A stretch of 5,027 nucleotides of DNA, from assembly GCA_033809415.1 (NCBI GenBank), contig JAPXLT010000328.1:1-5027 (forward strand), read 5' to 3'. Positions 1 through 4,776 of this stretch are shown piece after piece (the first letter of the stretch is position 1; the number at the start of each line of letters is the position of its first letter). The notes below the pieces were generated by a model. The model made no database searches. It saw only the letters and a list, made by a program, of their open reading frames with translations, and had not been told where the DNA came from. Source of the stretch: JAQVUB01 sp033809415. Its GTDB lineage: Bacteria > Verrucomicrobiota > Lentisphaeria > Oligosphaerales > Oligosphaeraceae. The translations under genes were made by a program, and so were the position numbers.

Positions 1-1
1 A

Positions 2-679
2 CAGCCCTACGGCACCGGCGCAACCCTGTACATCCGTCCGATGCTGTTTGGCTCTGGTCCGCAGATCGGCGTCAACCCGGCCAAGGAATACACCTTTATC
101 ATTCTAGTGACTCCTGTCGGAGCATACTACAAAGGCGGTTTGACCCCGATGCGGGCCATCGTCTTCGATGACCATGACCGCGCCGCACCGCACGGCACCG
201 GCCATGTCAAACTGGGCGGCAATTACGCGGCTAGCCTGCTGCCACATCACCTCGCAAACAAAGCCGGCTTCCCAATGGACCTCTACCTCGATCCCATCGA
301 GCATAAATATGTCGAGGAATTCGGGACATCCAACTTCCTCGCCATTACGAAAGACGGCAAATACGTCACCACCAAATCCCCGTCCATCCTGCCCAGTGTC
401 ACCAATGACGGACTCTGCAAACTGGCCGCGCATCTCGGCATGCCGGTGGAAAGACGCCGCGTCGCCTTCGAAGAACTGGAAGACTTCGCCGAAATCGCCG
501 CCTGCGGCACCGCCGTCGTCATCACCCCAGTCAACGAAATTGTCCGCGGCGACAAGGTCATCAAGGTCGGCCCGCGCGAAGGTTGCGGCCCCGTCCTGCA
601 AAAGCTCTACAATCACTACACCGCCATTCAATGGGGCGATGAGGAAGATGTCTTCGGCTGGCTGACGCCAGTCGATTGA
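2..679 (+). CDS. ilvE: Branched-chain amino acid aminotransferase (3' part)
   Basis: PLP-dependent fold-type IV transaminase that interconverts leucine, isoleucine and valine with their 2-oxo acids, using 2-oxoglutarate/glutamate, in the cytoplasm. The frame is open to the window's left edge, so the N-terminus is missing; 225 residues are visible, ending at TGA 677-679. The Schiff-base lysine is in HVKLGGNYAASL (codon 209-211), matching E. coli IlvE AKAGGNY. The block KYVEEFGTSNFLAI replaces the E. coli SEGAGEN motif and is typical of the longer type II (eukaryote-like) subfamily. ILPSVTNDGL and CGTAVVITPV are the usual conserved C-terminal, cofactor phosphate-binding blocks, and the gene ends in the usual WGWL/FGWL-type tail. 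The family is usually about 340-360 residues, so roughly a third is off-window. The next gene lies 106 bases downstream on the same strand with no evident terminator between. The function is firm; the gene symbol follows convention. Confidence 0.93.
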   Translation, partial: QPYGTGATLYIRPMLFGSGPQIGVNPAKEYTFIILVTPVGAYYKGGLTPMRAIVFDDHDRAAPHGTGHVKLGGNYAASLLPHHLANKAGFPMDLYLDPIEHKYVEEFGTSNFLAITKDGKYVTTKSPSILPSVTNDGLCKLAAHLGMPVERRRVAFEELEDFAEIAACGTAVVITPVNEIVRGDKVIKVGPREGCGPVLQKLYNHYTAIQWGDEEDVFGWLTPVD

Positions 680-775
680 AAAACCAGCGCCAGGAAACAT
701 CTCGATCCCCCCAATATCGACAAATAATTCAGCCTGCCAGGCGTTATTCTTGACGTCGGTGCTGAACAAACACCC

Positions 776-780
776 GGAGG
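776..780 (+). promoter_or_regulatory. Ribosome binding site that sets the sigma factor start
   Basis: GGAGG lies five bases before the in-frame GTG at 786. It favours that GTG over the TTG at 750, which has no purine-rich site in front of it. Confidence 0.7.
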
Positions 781-785
781 TTAAG

Positions 786-1403
786 GTGCCAGTAAAAGAA
801 ATCATCGAGCTCCAGGAACTCGCTTTGCCGGAAAACGCTGATGACGCCAGCTATGATTCGGCTTCCGACCGTCTGCTGATGAAGTGGATGTGCAATGGCG
901 ACACGCATGCGTTCGAGACCATCTTCCGACGCTATGAAACCCGCCTGGTGGCCTACGCCGCCAGATACATCAACTCTCTCGATCTGGCCAAGGACATCTG
1001 CCAGGAAGTCTTCCTCAAGCTGATTGCCAAACCGCCCTCGAGCCTTGTCTACGACAACCTCGGCCCTTGGCTCTTCAAAGTCACCAGAAACCTCGCCATT
1101 GATAAGCGGCGCAGGCGCAAATTCGAAATCACAGGAGATGAAAAGGATTTCCCGGAAGCGCGCGAAGAACGCAATCCCTTGCAGACTCTGAGTGACAAGA
1201 ATGACGCCCGCTTGATCCGAAAACTGGTCAATGAACTGCCCCAGGAGCTTCGGGATGTCGTCGAGCTGCGCATCGATGGAAATGTCCCTTTCAAGGAAAT
1301 CGCCGAAATACTCGATATCCCCCAGGGCACCGCGCTCTGGAGGATGCACCGCTCCGTGGAAATATTACGGGAACAGTGGAGAAGCTATGACTCGCAATTG
1401 TGA
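786..1403 (+). CDS. ECF-type RNA polymerase sigma-70 factor
   Basis: Alternative sigma factor that directs core RNA polymerase to a specific promoter set; its neighbour is probably its inhibitor. From the GTG start the protein has 205 residues, slightly longer than a typical ECF sigma because of an extra N-terminal leader of about 28 residues. Region 2 spans about residues 29-113: DICQEVFLKL (70-79) is the core-binding 2.2 motif, and PWLFKVTRNLAIDKRRRR (94-111) covers 2.3/2.4 with a basic end. A variable linker (about 112-140) follows. Region 4 is about 140-196: LPQELRDVVELR, then the helix-turn-helix PFKEIAEILDIPQGTALWRMHRS, where most relatives read GTVKSRLHRA. GTG at 786 is preferred to an upstream TTG at 750 because of the well-placed GGAGG. 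The last 17 bases overlap the anti-sigma gene, implying translational coupling. The ECF group and regulon cannot be told from the sequence. Confidence 0.92.
   Translation: MPVKEIIELQELALPENADDASYDSASDRLLMKWMCNGDTHAFETIFRRYETRLVAYAARYINSLDLAKDICQEVFLKLIAKPPSSLVYDNLGPWLFKVTRNLAIDKRRRRKFEITGDEKDFPEAREERNPLQTLSDKNDARLIRKLVNELPQELRDVVELRIDGNVPFKEIAEILDIPQGTALWRMHRSVEILREQWRSYDSQL
1378..1381 (+). promoter_or_regulatory. Ribosome binding site of the anti-sigma gene, inside the sigma gene
   Basis: GGAG lies five bases before ATG 1387, within the last codons of the sigma gene. It supports that start although the same frame is open much further upstream. Confidence 0.6.
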
Positions 1404-1992
1404 TTCTTATCGTGAACAGGCCATGATCGACGGCATGGACAGCCCTGCCGCCGTGCGCTGGCGTCTGCACAGTAAAAATTGCAATGCATGCAGAAATGAA
1501 ATCCACCTTTTGGGGATGCTCTATCGGCAGGCCAACGAGCAACGTCACCATATCTCCTACAAGGATTATACCCGCCTTGTGGAAACAGTGCGGCAACTCC
1601 ATCAGCCAAAAGCAAAACCGCATTGGGTTCTGACCTGCTGGAACTTTACCTGGAAAACTGCCTCGATTGCTGCACTGCTGGTGCTGGTCTTCAAGCTGGC
1701 CACGCCCTTCGAACCGGCGGGGATGCCCCGCAATCCGGCGTCAATGCCTGCTTCCGTGAAAAGTCAGGTCTTCGAGAATACTTTCACCGCAGGCGCCGAC
1801 CAGGGGCAATTCCTCGCATCACCAGCACCGGCACCTGTTGCAACCCTCAGCAATACGGACTTGGCAGACTTGTTTAATACTCTTCCCGGAAGCTCTATCG
1901 AGCAGGAACTCACAAAGCTGCGCGACTCGGTTGCCGACCAGATCAACGCACTAAGCAAGACCCTCGACCGCGAATTGAACGGAGAACTCTGA
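1387..1992 (+). CDS. Membrane-anchored zinc-type (ZAS) anti-sigma factor
   Basis: Probable partner of the upstream ECF sigma: it would hold the sigma at the inner membrane and release it on a signal. The protein has 201 residues. The N-terminus carries H28-x3-C32-x2-C35 (HSKNCNAC) with a further cysteine at C5; this Cys/His/Cys/Cys set has the layout of the zinc ligands in RsrA and other ZAS anti-sigma domains. A single transmembrane segment lies at about 88-105 (TWKTASIAALLVLVFKL). The rest (about 106-201) should be periplasmic: a Pro/Ala/Ser-rich stretch followed by an amphipathic, probably helical end. I recognise no known sensor domain there. The ATG at 1387 is chosen for its GGAG site, its 17-base overlap with the sigma gene and the position of the zinc motif. 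The family assignment rests on motif, membrane topology and operon context; the stimulus is unknown. Confidence 0.82.
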   Translation: MTRNCDSYREQAMIDGMDSPAAVRWRLHSKNCNACRNEIHLLGMLYRQANEQRHHISYKDYTRLVETVRQLHQPKAKPHWVLTCWNFTWKTASIAALLVLVFKLATPFEPAGMPRNPASMPASVKSQVFENTFTAGADQGQFLASPAPAPVATLSNTDLADLFNTLPGSSIEQELTKLRDSVADQINALSKTLDRELNGEL

Positions 1993-2009
1993 ACTCGACC
2001 CCATTTTGT

Positions 2010-2057
2010 CCACAGAAAACACGGAAAGCGCGGAAAGTTTTTATAGGGTTGTTGCTT
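2010..2057 (+). repeat. Long inverted repeat, left arm
   Basis: The first 38 bases match the reverse complement of 3057-3094 at 35 positions, and a weaker match (7 of 10) continues to 2057/3047. The outer part is built of three 9-base units: CACAGAAAA, CACGGAAAG and CGCGGAAAG (2011-2037). The end towards the thioesterase is a T-run followed by ATAGG. Confidence 0.85.
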
Positions 2058-2091
2058 TGACGGATGGAATGGCACGCGGTTTAAAAAGTAG

Positions 2092-2110
2092 CGCAACCGT
2101 CCCGGTTGTG
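2092..2110. repeat. REP-like hairpin 1
   Basis: An eight-pair stem (one G-T pair) closes around a TCC loop; the core is CAACCG-TCC-CGGTTG. It is the first of a series of small hairpins in this spacer. No T-run follows, so a terminator role is unlikely. Confidence 0.55.
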
Positions 2111-2202
2111 ATTGATGCTTGCCCTCCCACGCTCGAACATCCCCAGCTGCAAGAGGCAGGATGCAGATTGGTCGGATCGATCTGAGTCTGGCATTACGCA
2201 TT

Positions 2203-2215
2203 ACGCCGTAGGCGT
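2203..2215. repeat. REP-like hairpin 2
   Basis: ACGCC-GTA-GGCGT is a perfect five-pair stem with loop GTA, directly after a tandem GCATTAC duplication whose second copy ends inside the stem. The loop matches that of hairpin 5. Confidence 0.45.
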
Positions 2216-2228
2216 TTACCCATGCTTA

Positions 2229-2250
2229 ACCCCAGACTTCAGTCTGGGGT
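2229..2250. repeat. REP-like hairpin 3
   Basis: A perfect 10-base inverted repeat (ACCCCAGACT and AGTCTGGGGT) around TC; in RNA this would be a nine-pair stem with a TTCA tetraloop. It is followed by TGGGAAAA rather than a T-run. On either strand it therefore looks like a repeat element rather than an intrinsic terminator. Confidence 0.65.
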
Positions 2251-2262
2251 GGGAAAACCACC
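2248..2262. repeat. REP-like hairpin 4, overlapping hairpin 3
   Basis: GGTGG-GAAAA-CCACC is a five-pair stem with a five-base loop. It shares three bases with hairpin 3, so the two structures compete at their junction. Confidence 0.45.
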
Positions 2263-2269
2263 TAACGGC

Positions 2270-2288
2270 AGTGCCTTGTAAAGGCACT
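2270..2288. repeat. REP-like hairpin 5
   Basis: AGTGCCTT-GTA-AAGGCACT is a perfect eight-pair stem with loop GTA. It ends 43 bases before the thioesterase start and abuts the promoter-like TACAAT, so it could affect expression of that gene. Confidence 0.6.
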
Positions 2289-2331
2289 ACAATGCGTGTC
2301 CTTTCGTTGTTAAAAAACTATTACTTTAGCC

Positions 2332-3048
2332 ATGAAAACTTATGAGGAATCATATACTGTTCGTTATAGCGAGGGGGATCGTTCCGGTTGTCTGAAATTG
2401 CGCGCTTTGTTTGATTATGCACAGGATATCGCCGGCAATCATGCCGAACGCCTTGGCGTCGGCATGACCGGACTGCAAAAACAGGGGCGCGCCTGGATAC
2501 TCTCGCGCATCCGCCTGCGCATCAGCAGATATCCGCGCATCTGCGAACCCTTCCGCATCTTGACTTATCCAATGGGCTTCGACCGCCTCTTCGCACGGCG
2601 CGAATTCCGCTTCTACGATCAGCATGACCAGCTCTTCGCCGCAGCTACCAGCGGATGGCTCCTGCTGCAACTCGATAACCTGAAAATACTCAATGCCTCC
2701 CGGGAACTAGGTGGCATCATGCCTGATAATTCCGACCGGGAGATCGCTTTCCCGACGCTTGATAAAATCCACCCGCCACAAACCATGGATTCCTGCACAC
2801 GCTACCGGATACAGGAATCCATGCTTGATATCAATCAACACCTCAATAATGCCGAATACGCCGCTTTCGTGCAGAATGCTTTGGGGGCAGGAAAATACCC
2901 TGCCGAACTGCAACTCAACTATCAGCTAAGCGTTCCCCCGGATGCCACCCTCGAGGTCGGCGGCACCTGCACTGGTTCCGATTTCCTGCTTTGCGGAAAT
3001 CTGGACAATCAGCCCGCCTTCCTCGCCCAAGGAACCCTCATGCAGTAA
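2332..3048 (+). CDS. Acyl-ACP thioesterase (FatA/FatB family, double hotdog)
   Basis: Hydrolyses fatty acyl-ACP to free fatty acid and ACP in the cytoplasm, ending chain elongation or salvaging acyl groups. The 238-residue length fits bacterial members of the Acyl-ACP_TE family. The N-terminal hotdog is about residues 3-130, including VRYSEGDRSGCLKLRALFDYAQD (shown as the start of the fold), AWILSRIRLRISRYP and the substrate-channel strands around FYDQHDQLFAAATSGW. The C-terminal hotdog begins near residue 155 with the signature DINQHLNNAEY: D166, N168 and H170 match the catalytic Asp/Asn/His of plant enzymes. The start ATG fits the domain start, but there is no clear Shine-Dalgarno sequence before it. 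The gene sits between two arms of a long inverted repeat, the right arm beginning on its stop codon. No fatty-acid gene adjoins it. Chain-length preference cannot be read from the sequence. Confidence 0.88.
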   Translation: MKTYEESYTVRYSEGDRSGCLKLRALFDYAQDIAGNHAERLGVGMTGLQKQGRAWILSRIRLRISRYPRICEPFRILTYPMGFDRLFARREFRFYDQHDQLFAAATSGWLLLQLDNLKILNASRELGGIMPDNSDREIAFPTLDKIHPPQTMDSCTRYRIQESMLDINQHLNNAEYAAFVQNALGAGKYPAELQLNYQLSVPPDATLEVGGTCTGSDFLLCGNLDNQPAFLAQGTLMQ

Positions 3049-3094
3049 GCGGCAATCCTATAAAAACTTTCCGCGTTTTCCGTGTATTCCGTGG
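3047..3094 (-). repeat. Long inverted repeat, right arm
   Basis: Reverse-complement copy of 2010-2057. The strong part is 3057-3094 (35 of 38 identical); read on the minus strand it gives units CACGGAATA, CACGGAAAA and CGCGGAAAG, then a T-run and ATAGG. The weaker inner extension reaches the last two bases of the thioesterase stop codon. It lies between two convergent genes, where no intrinsic terminator is visible. Confidence 0.85.
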
Positions 3095-3106
3095 TTTAAA
3101 AAAGTA

Positions 3107-3745
3107 TTATTTCAAAAATTCGTCCCAGAAAAGGAAATAGTTGATGCCATCGATCGACATTTGAGTATTTTCGATGCGCGCCCCTTTTTTAGCAAATTCC
3201 TGCGCCAGCTTCTGCGCCCGCTTTTCATTGCCGCTTTGTTCCGCACTTTCCACCTTTTTGTCGTTTGCTTCCTTTTCTTTCAGATACCCTTCCAACCTCC
3301 TGTCCAAAGGACGACGCAGTTTCTTCGCCTCCTTGACCAGTTCCTTCTTCTGCTTGAGAATCTCCCTGTCCAGCTTTTCCAGTTCACGTTTCCGTTTGCG
3401 GGCATGCTTCTCATCTGTCTCCTGCATCAAAAAATGACGATCACGGATCAGCTCGCCAAGATCATCATACAATTTCACCAGATCAGCATACCGTTTCTTC
3501 GCAGCATCCAGACGGACTTCATCAATTTTCGGACGCTTCTCCGGTCTCGGAAAATCCTTGAAAAGTTCCTCTTCGCGTTCATCCTTTTCGCCCAGCGCCG
3601 GAGCTGCCTCCTTGTCCGCATCCTTGTCTGCAATCTCGGCTTTCTTCTCCCTTTTCATCAAACCCGGTCCATCTGCGCAGACCGCAGAGACCATACCTAC
3701 TAAAGCCAGAGCCAGAAAAAATCTGAAAAAAAACTGCCTGTTCAT
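3107..3745 (-). CDS. Secreted, highly charged coiled-coil protein of unknown function
   Basis: I do not recognise a family. The 212-residue product starts with a clear signal peptide (residues 1-24: basic NRQ, then a Phe/Leu/Ala core, ending AVCA before DGPG); the cysteine lacks a proper lipobox, so cleavage by signal peptidase I is likelier than lipidation. Residues 25-75 are acidic/basic and low in complexity (repeats of KDADKEAAP type). From about 78 to 190 the chain is almost wholly Lys/Glu/Arg-rich helix with heptad-like leucines, predicting a long periplasmic coiled coil. The last 20 residues are more hydrophobic and aromatic (INYFLFWDEF). The start is supported by AAAGGAG eight bases upstream (complement of 3754-3760). 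The gene converges on the thioesterase and diverges from the tRNA. A structural or chaperone-like periplasmic role is possible, but nothing in the sequence fixes one. Confidence 0.8.
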   Translation of the reverse strand: MNRQFFFRFFLALALVGMVSAVCADGPGLMKREKKAEIADKDADKEAAPALGEKDEREEELFKDFPRPEKRPKIDEVRLDAAKKRYADLVKLYDDLGELIRDRHFLMQETDEKHARKRKRELEKLDREILKQKKELVKEAKKLRRPLDRRLEGYLKEKEANDKKVESAEQSGNEKRAQKLAQEFAKKGARIENTQMSIDGINYFLFWDEFLK

Positions 3746-3818
3746 CTCGATTGCTCCTTTGCTGAATGATTGGAATAAATCTTTTTACGGACACCCTATA
3801 AAAATAGCACATCTTTTC

Positions 3819-3846
3819 TTGATTTTTACCTCAAACGGCATATATT
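3819..3846 (+). promoter_or_regulatory. Likely promoter of tRNA-Ala
   Basis: TTGATT (3819-3824) and TATATT (3841-3846) are separated by 16 bases. Each is close to the sigma-70 consensus and well placed about 33 bases before the mature tRNA. TATTAT at 3843-3848 is an alternative -10 with an 18-base spacer. Confidence 0.5.
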
Positions 3847-3879
3847 ATTGCAGTTGTTCAAAAAAAACTATTCCAAAGT

Positions 3880-3956
3880 GGGGCATTAGCTCAGTTGGCT
3901 AGAGCGTCTGCATGGCATGCAGAAGGTCATCGGTTCGAGCCCGATATGCTCCACCA
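3880..3956 (+). tRNA. tRNA-Ala (anticodon GGC)
   Basis: A complete cloverleaf can be drawn: acceptor GGGGCAT/ATGCTCC, D stem GCTC/GAGC (3889-3892 with 3902-3905), anticodon stem TCTGC/GCAGA, variable loop AGGTC, T stem ATCGG/CCGAT with loop TTCGAGC, discriminator A and an encoded CCA (3954-3956). The anticodon GGC is at 3914-3916 and reads GCC/GCU alanine codons. The acceptor carries G3-U70, the identity pair for alanyl-tRNA synthetase. The loop ends A32 and U38 match the pair known to be conserved in bacterial tRNA-Ala(GGC). It is a single gene with its own promoter and terminators, and is intact. Confidence 0.97.
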
Positions 3957-3966
3957 TTCATTTATT

Positions 3967-4002
3967 AAGACCTGTGAAGTCCTCAGATTTCACAGGTCTT
4001 TT
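3967..4002 (+). terminator. Intrinsic terminator 1 after the tRNA
   Basis: A perfect 12-base stem (3967-3978 with 3989-4000, core GACCTGTGAA/TTCACAGGTC) with a 10-base loop, running straight into TTTTC. It begins 11 bases after the tRNA. Confidence 0.88.
3977..4000 (+). repeat. Direct repeat copy A, inside terminator 1
   Basis: Aligned with 4145-4168 without gaps, 21 of 24 bases are identical (AAGTCC-x-C-x-GATTTC-x-CAGGTCTT). This copy spans the loop and 3' half of the terminator stem. Confidence 0.5.
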
Positions 4003-4017
4003 CGTATCTGCGTAAAT

Positions 4018-4050
4018 GCCGTAATCCACCAGGGTTACGGCTTTTCTTTT
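4018..4050 (+). terminator. Intrinsic terminator 2 (tandem)
   Basis: A 10-pair stem with one G-T pair (GCCGTAATCC with GGGTTACGGC), loop ACCA, then TTTTCTTTT. It has the same direction as the first and lies 16 bases beyond it, so it acts as a back-up stop. Confidence 0.85.
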
Positions 4051-4333
4051 GCAATGTCCGTCCGTCTATAGAGACAGCCGCCGGGCAGCACTTTCAGGCT
4101 ATAATGCCGCCTGTCTCCCGTATTGTCTCTGCCGTTGCAAGCCCAAGTCCACGGATTTCGCAGGTCTTAATTTCCTTTAATAAAACCGTGAAAAGACCAG
4201 TTTCTTTTGCGGGTTCCGGCGCTTGGGAGATGCTTTTCCGTCTCGAAAATAATATTTTGTGCAGGAAACCGTGGTCTGTTTGATACCGACATCCCTGCCG
4301 AAATAGCATAGAACTGGCGACCACAGGCAGAGA
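4051..4333. other. Stretch without a gene between tRNA terminators and recombinase module
   Basis: I find no credible gene. A minus-strand frame beginning at 4384 crosses this stretch, but it would start inside the stop codon of the HTH gene, runs through that gene's terminator and lacks a ribosome binding site. The stretch contains a degenerate copy of part of terminator 1 (4145-4168), a seven-base inverted repeat GAGACAG/CTGTCTC (4071-4077 and 4111-4117) and one arm of an 11-base inverted repeat (4123-4133). It may be the boundary of the mobile module. Confidence 0.5.
4145..4168 (+). repeat. Direct repeat copy B, terminator-derived
   Basis: Second copy of 3977-4000, shifted by exactly 168 bases, with three substitutions. 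It lacks the 5' half of the stem and a T-run, so it cannot terminate by itself. Confidence 0.5.
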
Positions 4334-4334
4334 C

Positions 4335-4370
4335 AAAAAAAAGGCCGCCAGAGGCTTAAGTCTAGCGGCC
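4335..4370 (-). terminator. Intrinsic terminator of the HTH/recombinase operon
   Basis: Read on the minus strand: GGCCGCTAGA and TCTGGCGGCC pair over 10 bases (one T-G pair) around the loop CTTAAGCC, followed by eight T. It begins 13 bases past the stop codon of the HTH gene and ends the module's transcript. Confidence 0.88.
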
Positions 4371-4383
4371 GGGTGGCGTAGCA

Positions 4384-4776
4384 TTAAGCCCCCAGAAACT
4401 CCTTGACCTGTTCGTTCCAGTGCCAGGAAATAGTCTTCCGGGCACGTGCAGCGTTCAACGTTGGCGGAAGCTCGCCGTTGATGACGCTTTCGATAACCTG
4501 CGGTGCCAGGGTAGTCAGGCGCATGATCCGGCTGACGTAGCTGTTATCACGCCCGATTAGCCGAGCCAGTTCGCGGATGTCGCTGACATTGCCCTCATCG
4601 ATTAGTTGCTGCCATCGGCGCCCGCGGGCCACAGCCGTCAGGAACGCCATGCGGCTGTCATTCTCCGATACCCCGCCTGGCAGGAAGATTTCCTTGCCAT
4701 TGCCCCGATTTCGCAAGTTGATAGGAACACTCACCAATAGGTTGCCGTTCGGGAGCATTTCAGTCATTGTTTTCAT
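4384..4776 (-). CDS. Small helix-turn-helix (ParB/KorB-like) protein linked to a serine recombinase
   Basis: A 130-residue probable DNA-binding protein. Residues about 42-60 (RMAFLTAVARGRRWQQLIDE) precede a helix-turn-helix at about 65-90: SDIRELARLIGRDNSYVSRIMRLTTLAP, followed by QVIESVINGELPPTLNAA and a C-terminal SWHWNEQVKEFLG. The pattern 'ArG.rWr.li..G....I.elA......SYVsRilRLt.LAP.iieaIl.G' is, from memory, that of small proteins encoded beside large serine recombinases in many phages and genomic islands; the helix-turn-helix resembles ParB/KorB. The start overlaps the recombinase end by 17 bases and has AGGAGG (complement of 4786-4791) nine bases upstream, so it is the last gene of a coupled operon. 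A role in controlling recombination direction or expression is inference; the exact function is unknown. Confidence 0.8.
   Translation of the reverse strand: MKTMTEMLPNGNLLVSVPINLRNRGNGKEIFLPGGVSENDSRMAFLTAVARGRRWQQLIDEGNVSDIRELARLIGRDNSYVSRIMRLTTLAPQVIESVINGELPPTLNAARARKTISWHWNEQVKEFLGA

Larger units (their letters stand above)
1993..2331. other. Gene-poor spacer made of repeats and hairpins
   Basis: This 339-base stretch between the anti-sigma and thioesterase genes holds no convincing reading frame. It contains the left arm of a long inverted repeat (2010-2057), five small hairpins between 2092 and 2288, and a tandem 7-mer GCATTAC at 2191-2204. The only promoter-like string is TACAAT at 2288-2293, just after the last hairpin; I find no matching -35 box, so I do not call a promoter. 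The stretch at 2111-2190 shows nothing I can name. Confidence 0.6.

Noticed and set aside
693..721. Possible autoregulated ECF promoter (GGAAAC ... CGAC) before the sigma gene
   Set aside because: The -35-like GGAAAC and the CGAC are 19 bases apart, longer than usual for ECF promoters, and both boxes are imperfect.
750..785. TTG at 750 as an earlier start of the sigma factor
   Set aside because: No ribosome binding site precedes it, whereas GGAGG sits five bases before GTG 786.
104..805. Long minus-strand reading frame opposite the aminotransferase
   Set aside because: It is the mirror frame of a clearly conserved enzyme and has no recognisable domain.
2010..2037. CRISPR-like array in the 9-base units
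   Set aside because: The units are contiguous with no spacers, far shorter than CRISPR repeats, and no cas gene is present.
2112..2345. Plus-strand 77-codon reading frame in the hairpin spacer
   Set aside because: It runs through all but one of the hairpins, overlaps the thioesterase start in another frame and has no protein-like motif.
2942..3703. Plus-strand reading frame over the coiled-coil gene
   Set aside because: Its Phe/Leu-rich translation is the antisense of Lys/Glu codons; the opposite strand has the signal peptide and ribosome binding site.
3770..3876. Eight-base inverted repeat TTGGAATA/TATTCCAA flanking the tRNA promoter region
   Set aside because: It is short, AT-rich and about 90 bases apart; chance is an adequate explanation.
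4094..4384. Minus-strand 96-codon reading frame downstream of the HTH gene
   Set aside because: Its start lies inside the HTH stop codon, it crosses a strong terminator at once and shows no family motif.
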